Shown: positions 28,101 through 37,727, counted from the stretch's first letter. The stretch is DNA of 64,000 bases from Bacteroidales bacterium UBA3143 (GCA_002364735.1 DEZB01000071.1:1-64000), one strand, 5' to 3'. A program made the numbers and translations. Notes: generated by a model from the letters alone, not told the origin.

Positions 28101-29116
28101 TTAAAACCTCAGTTGTTATATTGAATTGGAATGGAGCAGAGCTATTAAAGAAGTTTTTGCCAACTGTTTTGCTGCACACACAAACGGAACATTGCGAAGT
28201 GGTTGTGGCAGACAACAATTCCAGTGACAGCTCTATTGAAGTGCTTACAAAATATTTCCCGAATGTTAAACTAATAGAGTTGGACAAAAATTACGGCTTT
28301 GCAGAAGGCTACAATCTCGCTTTAAAGCATGTCTCTTCAAAGTATGTTGTTTTAATGAACTCTGACGTTGAAACTACAGAGAATTGGCTTGAGCCATTAA
28401 TAACATATCTTGAAGAAAATCCTAATACTGCAGCGGTTCAACCTAAGATATTATCTTATGCTGATAAATCTAAATTTGAGTATGCTGGTGCAGCTGGTGG
28501 ATATATTGATAGGTATGGGTACCCATTTTGTAGAGGCAGAATATTGAATCTGGTGGAAAAGGATGAGGGACAGTATGACAATACGGAGCAAATATTTTGG
28601 GCAACTGGCGCTTGCTTGTGCATAAAGCTAAGGGAATATGAGAAAGCTGGAGGATTGGATGGAGACTTTTTTGCTCATATGGAAGAAATTGATTTATGTT
28701 GGCGTTTGCAATCAAGAGGCAGGAATATTGTTTGTGTTCCAAAGTCTGTTGTTTATCATGTAGGCGGTGCGTCATTGAACAGTGAAAGTCCACATAAAAC
28801 ATACCTAAACTTTCGTAACAATCTGCTGATGATATATAAAAACGTTTCTCCTAAAAGATTATTTGCAATTGTTTCGATGCGTCTAATTTTAGATGTAGCG
28901 GCAGCTTTTCACTTTATTCTCACTGGCAAATTTAAACATGCAATATCGATAATTAAAGCCTATGCAAACTACATCAAGATGCAACCCTCGTTTAAGCATA
29001 AACGCAAAGAGAACTTGGCTAAAACCATTCAACCCATCATACCACAACAATATAACGGCTCTATATTATTTGATTTCTATTTACGTCGAAAGAAGACTTT
29101 CCACTCCATTTTTTAA
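28097..29116 (+). CDS. Family 2 glycosyltransferase
   Basis: A 339-residue GT-A fold glycosyltransferase related to rhamnosyltransferase-like (WbbL-type) enzymes. The nucleotide-sugar region is SVVILNWNGAELL and VVVADNNSSDSS, the DxD-like motif is MNSDVET, and the acceptor region is GACLCIKLREYEKAGGLDGDFFAHMEEIDLCWRL. The C-terminus (from about 250) has a predicted amphipathic or membrane-associated stretch. Its start overlaps the acyltransferase stop by 4 bp. The likely role is envelope polysaccharide or LPS synthesis; donor and acceptor are unknown. Confidence 0.9.
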   Translation: MIKTSVVILNWNGAELLKKFLPTVLLHTQTEHCEVVVADNNSSDSSIEVLTKYFPNVKLIELDKNYGFAEGYNLALKHVSSKYVVLMNSDVETTENWLEPLITYLEENPNTAAVQPKILSYADKSKFEYAGAAGGYIDRYGYPFCRGRILNLVEKDEGQYDNTEQIFWATGACLCIKLREYEKAGGLDGDFFAHMEEIDLCWRLQSRGRNIVCVPKSVVYHVGGASLNSESPHKTYLNFRNNLLMIYKNVSPKRLFAIVSMRLILDVAAAFHFILTGKFKHAISIIKAYANYIKMQPSFKHKRKENLAKTIQPIIPQQYNGSILFDFYLRRKKTFHSIF

Positions 29117-29210
29117 TTTTCATCATTGATAATTAGATATTAACTGTTTGATACTTGGTTTTTGTAAATTTAATCTGGTCCAAACACTAAATATTAATTA
29201 ACCCACAAAG

Positions 29211-29242
29211 TTTAGGTTCTAATAAAATAAATTGTACTTTTG
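29211..29242 (+). promoter_or_regulatory. Promoter of the ferredoxin gene
   Basis: TACTTTTG (29235-29242) matches the -7 consensus, and TTTA (29211-29214) sits 20 bp upstream at the -33 position (one mismatch to TTTG). The predicted transcript start is about 50 nt before the start codon. Confidence 0.6.
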
Positions 29243-29301
29243 CAACTTGAATAAAGCAAAAATAAATCAAACTATTATACTAATCAAAAAAACTATTCAT
29301 T

Positions 29302-29469
29302 ATGGCTTACGTAATTAATGAAGATTGCATTGCATGCGGAACATGTATTGACGAGTGTCCAGTAGAAGCTATTTCTGAAGGCGATATTTATGTGATCGAT
29401 CCAGAAATTTGCACAGACTGTGGAACTTGTGCTGAGGTTTGTCCTACAGAAGCAATACATCCTGCTTAA
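29302..29469 (+). CDS. 2[4Fe-4S] ferredoxin, 55 residues
   Basis: A small intact gene read directly from the sequence. It has two perfect cluster motifs: Cys9-x2-Cys12-x2-Cys15-x3-Cys19-Pro and Cys37-x2-Cys40-x2-Cys43-x3-Cys47-Pro. This is the clostridial-type bacterial ferredoxin, an electron carrier for pyruvate:ferredoxin oxidoreductase, hydrogenases or Rnf in anaerobes. Length (55) is normal. It stands alone with its own promoter and a strong terminator, and indicates an anaerobic metabolism. Confidence 0.95.
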   Translation: MAYVINEDCIACGTCIDECPVEAISEGDIYVIDPEICTDCGTCAEVCPTEAIHPA

Positions 29470-29500
29470 ACAATCAGTTTTCTTTCAATAGAAAAATCAT

Positions 29501-29530
29501 AAAGCCAAGAAATTTATTTTTCTTGGCTTT
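29501..29530 (+). terminator. Terminator after the ferredoxin gene
   Basis: A perfect 12-bp stem (29501-29512 with 29519-29530; AAAGCCAAGAAA and TTTCTTGGCTTT) with a 6-nt loop, followed by TGTTTG. It lies 31 bp past the stop codon. Confidence 0.9.
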
Positions 29531-30247
29531 TGTTTGTTCAATCCTTTTATTTAACCCTCAACATAAGTGTCTAATACGAAAGAATGTTTTAGGATCGAAT
29601 TATTTTAATTCTAAAAATTCAAACAGAGGTATCCCACAAACTATTGGATAGACTCTTCCATTAAGGTTTTCTCAATTAAATTTGTTGCTCGGTGCCATAA
29701 ATCTATTGCAGAGATGCAATAAAACAGCTTAATTATCATTCATTTCTTCCAGACAATTGCTCCACCCATCAATAGTTTGCAATTTTGTCTCGAACAAAAG
29801 TGCCACCCATCAATAGTTTGCGATTTTGTCTCGAACAAAAGTGCCACCAATCGATTTTTTACGGTTTTGTCTCGAACAAAAGTGTCACCAATCGATTTTT
29901 TGTGATATTGTCACGAACAAAAACGCCACAAACTGATTTTTTACGATTTTTGCCATGAACAAATGTGGCACCAATCAATTGTTTATGTTTTCTTCAATTT
30001 ACAAAAGGAGCAAAAAATTGGTTTTTATGATTTTGTCTTCCAATTATGAGAGAAAATATGATTTTGTCTTAATAAAGTGTATAGAACAAACTTGAAAAGT
30101 TTGGATTTTTAGTAAAAACAACCAGAAGTCCATGCATAAATAATGCCCAGAGGAAGGGGGAAGTATTTACACACTTTAGAGGAAACTGCCAAGTTGATAC
30201 TTATATAGTTTATGATATATAGTCTATTTGATATTATAGATAATAAG
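29531..30247. other. Gene-free convergent region holding tandem array 1
   Basis: About 717 bp between the ferredoxin terminator and the end of the acyl-CoA ligase gene. I find no credible gene on either strand. The middle (29762-30080) is a 41-bp tandem array; the flanks are AT-rich with no feature I can name. Confidence 0.7.
29762..30080. repeat. Tandem array 1, 41-bp unit, five clear copies plus decayed ones
   Basis: Copies begin at 29762, 29803, 29844, 29885 and 29926 (exactly 41 bp apart), then about 29968 and further decayed copies to about 30080. Each begins CCACC or a close variant and carries, 21 bp in, the dyad TTTTGT-CTCGA-ACAAAA (first at 29783-29799). In copies 3 and 4 the other half holds the palindrome AATCGATT, centred about 20.5 bp after the preceding dyad. 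There are no variable spacers, so it is not a CRISPR. Copies 1 and 2 are nearly identical and the right end is more diverged. Confidence 0.9.
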
Positions 30248-31894
30248 TTATTTCTTTCTTATTTCTGCTCTTTTAATTTTTCCACTTATTGTTTTGGGAA
30301 GTGCATCTACAAATTCAATAATACGTGGATATTTATAAGGTGCTGTAATCTTTTTGGTATGGTCTTGTAATTCTTTTATCAAAGCTTCTTTATCAAAATT
30401 CTTGTAATTGCCATTCAATACAACTGTTGCTTTAATAATTTGACCCCTTATTTCATCTGGAACTCCAGTTATTGCACATTCAACAACAGCAGGGTGAGTT
30501 AATATGGCACTCTCCACTTCAAATGGACCAATTCGATAACCTGAACTCTTAATTACATCGTCTGATCGTCCTTCGAACCAGTAATATCCATCTTGATCTC
30601 TCCAAGCCATATCGCCTGTTCTGTATATGTTATTGCTATAGACAGAACGTGTTAACTCTTCGTCTTTATAGTATCCCATAAACAATCCTAATGGAATAGA
30701 CTTATTAGTCCTAAATACTACCTCACCTGTCTCTCCATCTTCTACTGAACGGCCATCCGAGTCAATCAAATCCATATCATAAGTAGGATTGGGAACACCC
30801 ATCGACCCGGGTACTGGTTTCATCCAAGGAAATGTTATAATGGTAGCTGTTGTTTCTGTTTGTCCAAAAGCTTCACGAATCATCAATCCTGTTGCATTTT
30901 GAAACTCATCAAATACAGATGGGTTCAAAGCCTCACCAGCAGTAGTAACATACTCTAATGAAGATAGGTCATATTTTGACAAATCTTCTTTAATAAGAAA
31001 CCGGTATACAGTTGGAGGCGCACAGAAAGAGGTAACCTTGTAGTCGGCCATCAATTGAAGCATCTCTTCGGGCACAAACCTTTCATGGTCGTAAACCATA
31101 ATTTCAGCACCCACAATCATTTGTCCGTATAGTTTTCCCCAAACAGCTTTTCCCCAACCAGTATCAGCTACAGTAAGGTGAAGACTATCCTCATGTAGGT
31201 TGTGCCAGTATTTGGCTGTAACAATATGTCCAAGTGGATATACAAAGTTGTGAATTACCATTTTTGGTTCTCCCGTAGTGCCCGATGTAAAGTACAATAG
31301 CATTATATCATCATTGTTATTCACATGCGCGGGACGCACAAATTTGGGCGCATTGATTAGGCCTTCTTCAAAACTGCTCCATCCTTTCTTGTCTGTTTCA
31401 CCACAGCATATTTTGATTTCAACACTTGGTGACTCAATTAATGACTCATCTACATGCGATAGGACTAAATCATCGTCAACTGCTATGATTGCTTTAATGT
31501 TAGCAGCGTTGCTTCTATATATAATGTCTTTTTTTGTGAGTAAATGAGTGGCAGGAATTGCAATTGCTCCTATTTTATGTAATCCTAAAATAGCAAACCA
31601 AAATTGATACCTTCTTTTGAGAATAAGCATCACCATGTCACCCTTGTTTATACCCTCCTGCATAAAGAAAGAAGCTGCCTGATCGCTTCTCTCTTTTAGT
31701 TCCTTATAATTAATTCTTTTATGCTCCCCTTTGTCATTAACCCAGCATATAGCAATTTTATAAGGAGCTATTTTGGCCCATTCATCAACAACATCGTAAG
31801 CAAAGTTGAAGTTATCTGGAACATTTACTCTATAATTTTCAGAGAAGTCCTCTGTGGAATTAAATGTAGTTTGATTTAAAAATTTATTGATCAT
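30248..31894 (-). CDS. AMP-dependent acyl-CoA synthetase (acetyl/medium-chain type)
   Basis: A 548-residue ANL-superfamily ligase resembling medium-chain acyl-CoA or acetyl-CoA synthetases of anaerobes. The P-loop is YFTSGTTGEPKMVIHN; FGQTETT, YRTGDMAWRDQDGYYWFEGRSDDVIKSSGYRIGPFEVE and the C-terminal PKTISGKIKR Lys motif are intact. It forms an acyl-adenylate then the CoA thioester; the acid is not readable. It lies 20 bp downstream of an XRE-cupin regulator on the same strand, which probably controls it in response to a small ligand. Confidence 0.9.
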   Translation of the reverse strand: MINKFLNQTTFNSTEDFSENYRVNVPDNFNFAYDVVDEWAKIAPYKIAICWVNDKGEHKRINYKELKERSDQAASFFMQEGINKGDMVMLILKRRYQFWFAILGLHKIGAIAIPATHLLTKKDIIYRSNAANIKAIIAVDDDLVLSHVDESLIESPSVEIKICCGETDKKGWSSFEEGLINAPKFVRPAHVNNNDDIMLLYFTSGTTGEPKMVIHNFVYPLGHIVTAKYWHNLHEDSLHLTVADTGWGKAVWGKLYGQMIVGAEIMVYDHERFVPEEMLQLMADYKVTSFCAPPTVYRFLIKEDLSKYDLSSLEYVTTAGEALNPSVFDEFQNATGLMIREAFGQTETTATIITFPWMKPVPGSMGVPNPTYDMDLIDSDGRSVEDGETGEVVFRTNKSIPLGLFMGYYKDEELTRSVYSNNIYRTGDMAWRDQDGYYWFEGRSDDVIKSSGYRIGPFEVESAILTHPAVVECAITGVPDEIRGQIIKATVVLNGNYKNFDKEALIKELQDHTKKITAPYKYPRIIEFVDALPKTISGKIKRAEIRKK

Positions 31895-31914
31895 ATTTAG
31901 ATTTGTCTCTTTTA

Positions 31915-32469
31915 CTATAAAATAACTGCTAAAAATTTTACTGGTTTACCATCCATTGGTTGCATACAGTGCGGTTTTGATGAGTCGAAATAGATGCTGT
32001 CACCTTCATTCAGAATAAACTCTTTACTATCAATAAAAAGCTTCATTTTACCTTTCAGAACCATATTAAATTCTTGTCCACCGTGTGTGCTTGTATGCAA
32101 CGGCAATTCTGCAACTCGAGGCTCTATGGTTACTTCAAACACCTCCGCCTTTCTGTTATTAAAGCCTCCAGCCAATGTTTGATATTTGTATCTCTCCACC
32201 CTGTTTATCGATAAACCTTTGCCTTTACGAGTTATAAAATAACTGCTCATTTTAGGTTCATCATCAAACATTAGAACGGAAGTATCAATATTAAACTCTT
32301 CAGATATCTTTCTCATTATACTGATGGTCATGTCTTTTTCACCATTCTCGTATTTAATGTAATCTTGAATGGGAATATCACAAGATGCAGCAAATGCTTC
32401 TTTTGTCATGTCCAAAGATTCTCGCAAGCCTTGTAGCCTGAGGCCGATTTGTTTTATTATGTTGCTCAT
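31915..32469 (-). CDS. XRE-family transcriptional regulator with C-terminal cupin
   Basis: A 184-residue regulator. Residues about 5-62 form a helix-turn-helix of the XRE/Cro type (LRESLDMTKEAFAASCDIPIQDYIKYENGEKDMTI); residues about 108-184 form a cupin barrel (PLHTSTHGGQEFNMVLKGKMKLFI, then GDSIYFDSSKPHCMQP) whose His and Glu residues could bind metal or a small ligand. It is encoded directly before the acyl-CoA synthetase and probably regulates that operon. Confidence 0.9.
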   Translation of the reverse strand: MSNIIKQIGLRLQGLRESLDMTKEAFAASCDIPIQDYIKYENGEKDMTISIMRKISEEFNIDTSVLMFDDEPKMSSYFITRKGKGLSINRVERYKYQTLAGGFNNRKAEVFEVTIEPRVAELPLHTSTHGGQEFNMVLKGKMKLFIDSKEFILNEGDSIYFDSSKPHCMQPMDGKPVKFLAVIL

Positions 32470-32543
32470 TGTATGATTGTTTTTAAAATTTAAAACGTTC
32501 CGAATGTATAAAATTTAATCTTCACTTCATAGGAAGATGGAAA

Positions 32544-33953
32544 TTACTTCCCAATGCAAAACTTCGAAAAGATGTTACCCAAAATCTCATCAGTCGAAAT
32601 ATGTCCTGATATTTCGCCAAGGTGAAACATGCACTCACGAATATCTTGTGCCAGAAAGTCGTGCGATATCCCGATATCCAAACCTTCACGTACACGCACA
32701 ATGGCCTCAAGTGCTTTAACGAGTGCTTGGTAGTGGCGCATATTGGTGACAATTACATCGGCTTCGCCAATGGAGGGGATGTGTGCGGCTTTAACAAGTA
32801 AGCTTTGGAGTGCATCAACATTGTCTTGCTTCTTTGCAGAAATAAAAAGACGATCGGCTGCTAACTCATTCAAAAGTTTATTCTTGCTTTGCAACTCTTC
32901 CTGCGACAGTAAGTCGGCTTTGTTGAACAACAGAAGGGTATGTTTATCCTTTAGTTTAGGGGCAATCAGTTCTGCTAATTCTTTTATTTTTGCATCGGCT
33001 GTTGTGAGGTCTATTACCCATATAACAATTGATGCTTGTTCAATCTTTTGATAGGTACGCTCTATGCCCATCATTTCTATGGCATCAACAGTGTGACGAA
33101 TGCCTGCAGTATCAATAAAACGGAACGATATACCTTGAATGTTAATAACATCTTCAATCACATCGCGCGTAGTGCCATGTATGTCCGAAACAATTGCTTT
33201 CTCTTCGTCCAACAACAGATTAAGCAGTGTAGATTTGCCAGCATTGGTTTCGCCAATGATAGCTACAGGTATGCCGTTCTTTATAACATTGCCCAAACTA
33301 AACGATTTTGCCAATCTTTCTATTTCAGTTTGTACCTGACTTGTTAGCTCATATAGCTTGTCACGATTGGCAAACTCCACATCTTCTTCTGAAAAATCAA
33401 GTTCCAGCTCTATCAATGATGCAAATTGTAAAAGCGTATCTCGCAGTTGTGCAATTTTTGTGGTGAAACCACCTCGCATTTGATTCAATGACACCTTGTG
33501 TGAAGTGGCCGAGGTAGATGCAATAAGATCGGCAACAGCTTCCGCTTGCGACAAATCGAATTTGCCATTGGTGAAAGCACGACGGGTAAATTCGCCCGCT
33601 TCAGCCATACGTGCTCCTGCATGAATCAATATCTCCATGAGCTTTTGTTGTATATAAACAGAGCCATGACATGCTATTTCTATACTCTCTTCTCCTGTGA
33701 AAGAGTGCGGAGCATGAAATACGGTAATCAACACTTCGTCTAAAACGGTTTTGTTATCCATCAGCTTCCCAAAATGAACTGTGTAGGGTTGCTGATTGAT
33801 CAATTTCTTATTGTTGGGCGATTCAAACAATTGATCGACCAGTGCTATGCTTCCGTGTCCTGACAAACGGACAATAGCAATGGCTCCCATGCCAGGAGCT
33901 GTTGATATGGCGCATATTATGTCGTTCGTTATTTGATTGCTTATTTTAATCAT
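32544..33953 (-). CDS. mnmE: tRNA uridine-5-carboxymethylaminomethyl modification GTPase MnmE
   Basis: A 469-residue GTPase that, with MnmG, modifies wobble U34 of certain tRNAs. The N-terminal folate-binding domain (1-120) and helical domain surround the G domain with G1 GETNAGKST (234-242), G2 TTRD (261-264), G3 DTAG (281-284) and G4 NKAD. It ends with the invariant FCIGK, whose Cys is catalytically needed. Full length. It follows the nucleoside kinase gene after 33 bp on the same strand. Confidence 0.97.
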   Translation of the reverse strand: MIKISNQITNDIICAISTAPGMGAIAIVRLSGHGSIALVDQLFESPNNKKLINQQPYTVHFGKLMDNKTVLDEVLITVFHAPHSFTGEESIEIACHGSVYIQQKLMEILIHAGARMAEAGEFTRRAFTNGKFDLSQAEAVADLIASTSATSHKVSLNQMRGGFTTKIAQLRDTLLQFASLIELELDFSEEDVEFANRDKLYELTSQVQTEIERLAKSFSLGNVIKNGIPVAIIGETNAGKSTLLNLLLDEEKAIVSDIHGTTRDVIEDVINIQGISFRFIDTAGIRHTVDAIEMMGIERTYQKIEQASIVIWVIDLTTADAKIKELAELIAPKLKDKHTLLLFNKADLLSQEELQSKNKLLNELAADRLFISAKKQDNVDALQSLLVKAAHIPSIGEADVIVTNMRHYQALVKALEAIVRVREGLDIGISHDFLAQDIRECMFHLGEISGHISTDEILGNIFSKFCIGK

Positions 33954-33986
33954 AGTTGAGAAATAGAGTTGTAAATTGAAAATAAG

Positions 33987-35663
33987 TTAGTACCTAAAAC
34001 TGCTACCGCCAACAAACTCACGCAACAATGATGTTGGTGGCAGTTCTCTGTCAGTGATGTAATTGAAATAGGAAAGAAATTTCAACAATCTGTATGCTTC
34101 TGCATACTCTGGTGCAGTGCGTGGCACTTGTTGTAATATGGGTTCAACATGTCTGCGTATAGCTCCTAACTCATAAATCATAGCTGAGTTAAACATCACA
34201 TCGGCGTTTTCTTGATAAGGGAATATCCATTTATCCTCACCTCTTCTTACACTTTTCCATCGTGAAAGAGTATCCATAGCCGAGTAGCTTCTATATCTAT
34301 AATCACGCGTCATGCGTCGTAACAGTCTATTATCTGATGCAGGTATCCAGTTGTGATTGTCCAACGAAATGGAAGTAAGTGCTGAAACATATACCATAAA
34401 CTTCTTTTCGTCTGGTATATTGGCAGTAAGTTCTGGGTTCAAAGCATGAATTCCTTCTACAATAAGGACTGTATTTGGATCAATTTTCAATCTGTTGTCT
34501 TTGTATTCACGCTTACCCGTCGAAAAGTTATAAGATGGTTGTTCCACTTCCATACCTTGCATCAGAGCCAGCATATTTTCTTCAAAAAGCGGTAAATCTA
34601 AAGAGTAAAGAGATTCATAATCGAGTTCACCATTTTCATCTTTTGGAGTTTCCTCTCTGTTGACAAAGTAATCATCCAATGATATTCCAACAGGTTTAAG
34701 TTTATTTACTAATAATTGAATTTCTAAACGTTTCTTAAACGTGGTCTTCCCAGACGATGAAGGACCTGATATCAAAATTACTCGTACTCCTTCTTTATAT
34801 CTTTCCGTGATTTGGGAAGCGATATCTCCAATTTGTTTTGCTTGATATGCCTCTGCTACTTGAATAACCTCTGATATGCGATTGTTCCTTTTGATTCTAT
34901 TAAGGTCGCCAACATTGTCCAAGCTCGTCAATTTCAAGAATTCGAGGTCTTCACGGTATACATTAAGCAACTTGTCTTGTCTTACAAACGACTCTAACCT
35001 ATCAGGAGTTTCTCTGTTGGGTATCATCAATAAATATCCACCGTTGTATTGCATAATATCGAAGATGTTGATATAACCTGTAGAGGGTGTAAGACAACCA
35101 TAAAAGTGATTCATGTAACCATCCAGCAAGAAGTAGCGTGAGTAAAGAAAATCGGATGTTTCAAGCAACAGTGCTTTGTCCTCCATTCGGTTTTCTCTGA
35201 AAAGCTTAACTACTTCTACTGTTTCTTTCTCTTTCGATATAAATGGGAGATCTGCAGCAACAATTTGGTGCATTTTTTCTCGAATTTCATTTAACTGATT
35301 GGGTGTTACTTTCCCCAATTCTCCATCAATTTCGATGTGAAAGAAATATCCTTTCGAAACAGCATGCTCTATGTAAGTTGTGGCATGGGGAAGAACATCG
35401 TTTACTGCTTTTGCCAATATAAAACATAGTGAACGAACGTAGGTGCGCATTGCAGATTGCGAAGTGATATCAACAAACTCCACCAGTTTAGGTCTATATA
35501 CTTTATAGGCTAATGATTCCGTCCTATTATTCACTTTAGCATTCGTTATGAGATAAGGCATTTTGAAATCAAAAATCTTAATAATGTCCACTAATGTAGA
35601 ACCTATGGGAACGTGTTTTCGTTGTCCTGTATTTTTCAAATGTATTTCTACTGTATCAATCAT
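33987..35663 (-). CDS. TGS-domain uridine kinase-like nucleoside kinase
   Basis: A 558-residue fusion. Residues 1-65 look like a TGS domain, 66-270 resemble the editing-side N-terminal part of threonyl-tRNA synthetase (threonyl-tRNA synthetase-like second additional domain), and 290-558 form a uridine kinase/phosphoribulokinase P-loop domain (Walker A GPSSSGKTT, 300-308). Such fusions are annotated as nucleoside kinases and occur in anaerobes. The phosphate acceptor is probably uridine/cytidine, but this is family inference. It is upstream of mnmE, probably in one transcript. Confidence 0.88.
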   Translation of the reverse strand: MIDTVEIHLKNTGQRKHVPIGSTLVDIIKIFDFKMPYLITNAKVNNRTESLAYKVYRPKLVEFVDITSQSAMRTYVRSLCFILAKAVNDVLPHATTYIEHAVSKGYFFHIEIDGELGKVTPNQLNEIREKMHQIVAADLPFISKEKETVEVVKLFRENRMEDKALLLETSDFLYSRYFLLDGYMNHFYGCLTPSTGYINIFDIMQYNGGYLLMIPNRETPDRLESFVRQDKLLNVYREDLEFLKLTSLDNVGDLNRIKRNNRISEVIQVAEAYQAKQIGDIASQITERYKEGVRVILISGPSSSGKTTFKKRLEIQLLVNKLKPVGISLDDYFVNREETPKDENGELDYESLYSLDLPLFEENMLALMQGMEVEQPSYNFSTGKREYKDNRLKIDPNTVLIVEGIHALNPELTANIPDEKKFMVYVSALTSISLDNHNWIPASDNRLLRRMTRDYRYRSYSAMDTLSRWKSVRRGEDKWIFPYQENADVMFNSAMIYELGAIRRHVEPILQQVPRTAPEYAEAYRLLKFLSYFNYITDRELPPTSLLREFVGGSSFRY

Positions 35664-35715
35664 AATTATTTTCTTTGAATATGTATATTTAGAAATTTCG
35701 AATTTGTTTTATATG

Positions 35716-35723
35716 TATATTTG
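35716..35723 (+). promoter_or_regulatory. -7 element of the first Na/Pi cotransporter gene
   Basis: TATATTTG matches TAnnTTTG, 28 bp before the start codon. The same octamer lies at the same kind of position before the second copy. No TTTG is present at 19-21 bp upstream. Confidence 0.5.
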
Positions 35724-35750
35724 CTGACGAAATTACATTAATTTTTGAAC

Positions 35751-37562
35751 ATGGACTATACTTTTTTCGACTTTCTGAAACTCATCGGGTCTTTAGGCTT
35801 GTTTTTGTATGGGATGAAGATCATGAGTGAGGGCTTGCAGAAGATGGCGGGGGAACAGCTGAGAAACATCTTGGCAATAATGACAAAGAACCGTGTGATG
35901 GGTGTCCTCACAGGTGTTCTCGTAACCGCACTTATTCAATCTTCATCAGCCACAAGTGTTATGGTTGTAAGCTTTGTAAATGCTGGTTTGCTCTCACTTG
36001 CACAATCCATAGGTGTAATTATGGGTGCCAATATTGGTACTACAGTAACAGCATGGATGATATCCTTATTCGGTTTCGGCAAGTTCTCCATTAGTGCAAT
36101 TTCAATTCCTCTTTTAGGAATTGGTCTTCCACTCATCTTTTCTGCCAAAAGCAAAAGGAAATCATTGGGTGAATTTATCTTCGGATTCGCATTTCTATTT
36201 TTGGGTTTGGATTACTTGAAAAACTCCATGCCCGATTTGCAAAACAACCCAGAGGTGCTTGCTTTTGTTGGTAACTATGCCAATATGGGGTTTGTCTCCA
36301 CGCTTATTTTTCTCTTTATTGGTACAATACTCACCATCATTGTACAATCTTCGAGTGCCACGGTTGCCATCACGCTGATCATGTGTTCGCGTGGATGGAT
36401 AGGATTTGAGTCCGCTGCGGCAATGATTATCGGTGAAAATATTGGTACAACCATTACAGCAAACCTTGCTGCTTTGTCAGCAAATGTTTCTGCAAAGCGT
36501 GCAGCATTTTCACATCTTCTCTTCAATGTGTTGGGAGTAATATGGATGCTTTTTGTCTTCAATCAGTTTGTAGATATGGTTGGAGGTTTTGTGCAGAATG
36601 TCTGGTCAGTTAACCCTTCAGGTATGATAGGATTTTTGGGTGAAATGTCTCCTGCAGACGTCACTCTTATCACATCATCTCCTACTGGAGAGTTAACAGC
36701 TGATTTGGCGGCGAAGCAAGAGTTGTATCACACCTACGAGCTTTCAACTTCTTATGGATTATCCCTTTTTCACACGTTATTTAATGTCACCAATGTATTA
36801 TTGATGATATGGTTTGTAAATTTATATGAGAAAATATGCAAGTGGGTTATAAAACCTAAAGCTGAAGAAGAGGGCGAAGAGTTTCAATTGCAGTACATAT
36901 CAACAGGAATGCTCTCAACTGCCGAATTGTCGATATTGCAAGCTGAGAAGGAGATGGAGGTTTATGCCCAGCGCACAAGGAGGATGTTTGAAATAGTTCA
37001 GAAACTCCCTGAGACGAAAGAAGAAGTGCAGTTTTTGAAGCTGTTTTCACGTATTGAGAAATACGAAGGTATTAGCGATCGTATGGAAGTAGAAATTGGT
37101 ACATACTTAGGAAGAGTAGCTGAAGGAAGACTGAGTAATCAAAGTAAAGAAAAGATAAGAGCTATACTGCGTGGGGTAACCGAAATAGAAAGTGTTGCAG
37201 ATTCATGTCATAACATTGCGCGCCATTATAAAAGGAAAATTACTGCAGATGTAACCTTTCCCGATGTTTTAAAAGAAAATATTTCAGCTATGTTTTCTCT
37301 TCTTGAAAAAGCATTTGATAAAATGGAGTTTGTTGTAAAAATACAACACGTTACACAATCTGATTTGCAATATAGTAAAGGAATAGAAGTTAGTGTAAAC
37401 GAGATGCGAAATATGTTGAAAAGAAAAAATATTGAAGATGTAAACAGCAATTTATATCCTTATCAAACAGGAGTATTTTACATGGACATAGTGTCTGAAT
37501 GTGAACATATGGGTGATTATATTTTGAATGTCGTAGAATCAGTAAAACATCAACAAATATAG
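35751..37562 (+). CDS. Na/Pi cotransporter family protein, copy 1
   Basis: A 603-residue inner-membrane protein of the NptA/PNaS family, with about eight helices in the first 370 residues. Both repeated signature motifs are present (QSSSATSVM from Gln63 and QSSSATVAI from Gln199). The C-terminal cytoplasmic part (about 400-603) is a PhoU-like helical domain. It likely imports phosphate with sodium. I chose ATG at 35751, since the frame's earlier start is a TTG only two codons upstream and copy 2 starts at the equivalent Met. It is followed by a paralogue after 165 bp. Confidence 0.92.
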   Translation: MDYTFFDFLKLIGSLGLFLYGMKIMSEGLQKMAGEQLRNILAIMTKNRVMGVLTGVLVTALIQSSSATSVMVVSFVNAGLLSLAQSIGVIMGANIGTTVTAWMISLFGFGKFSISAISIPLLGIGLPLIFSAKSKRKSLGEFIFGFAFLFLGLDYLKNSMPDLQNNPEVLAFVGNYANMGFVSTLIFLFIGTILTIIVQSSSATVAITLIMCSRGWIGFESAAAMIIGENIGTTITANLAALSANVSAKRAAFSHLLFNVLGVIWMLFVFNQFVDMVGGFVQNVWSVNPSGMIGFLGEMSPADVTLITSSPTGELTADLAAKQELYHTYELSTSYGLSLFHTLFNVTNVLLMIWFVNLYEKICKWVIKPKAEEEGEEFQLQYISTGMLSTAELSILQAEKEMEVYAQRTRRMFEIVQKLPETKEEVQFLKLFSRIEKYEGISDRMEVEIGTYLGRVAEGRLSNQSKEKIRAILRGVTEIESVADSCHNIARHYKRKITADVTFPDVLKENISAMFSLLEKAFDKMEFVVKIQHVTQSDLQYSKGIEVSVNEMRNMLKRKNIEDVNSNLYPYQTGVFYMDIVSECEHMGDYILNVVESVKHQQI

Positions 37563-37667
37563 ATGTTTAATTTTGTAAGTAAATACTTTTGCTTTGTCTT
37601 GTATATCTGCAGAAAGTTTAATTCCTAATTAACGAGCATGTTTTTAATTTGATATGATTAATATATA

Positions 37668-37698
37668 TTTGTGATTCGTTCAATTTGAAGTATATTTG
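37668..37698 (+). promoter_or_regulatory. Consensus promoter of the second Na/Pi cotransporter gene
   Basis: TTTG (37668-37671) is followed after exactly 19 bp by TATATTTG (37691-37698). The start codon lies 29 bp further. Copy 2 can therefore be transcribed independently of copy 1. Confidence 0.75.
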
Positions 37699-37727
37699 CC
37701 GTTGAAATAACGTTTATAATTACAAAT

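Noticed and set aside
29439..29651. 70-codon open frame overlapping the ferredoxin end
   Set aside because: It overlaps the ferredoxin cysteine-motif region in another frame, runs through the terminator and has no family features.
29762..30080. Possible CRISPR array
   Set aside because: The whole 41-bp unit repeats; there are no unique spacers between conserved repeats, and no cas genes in the window.
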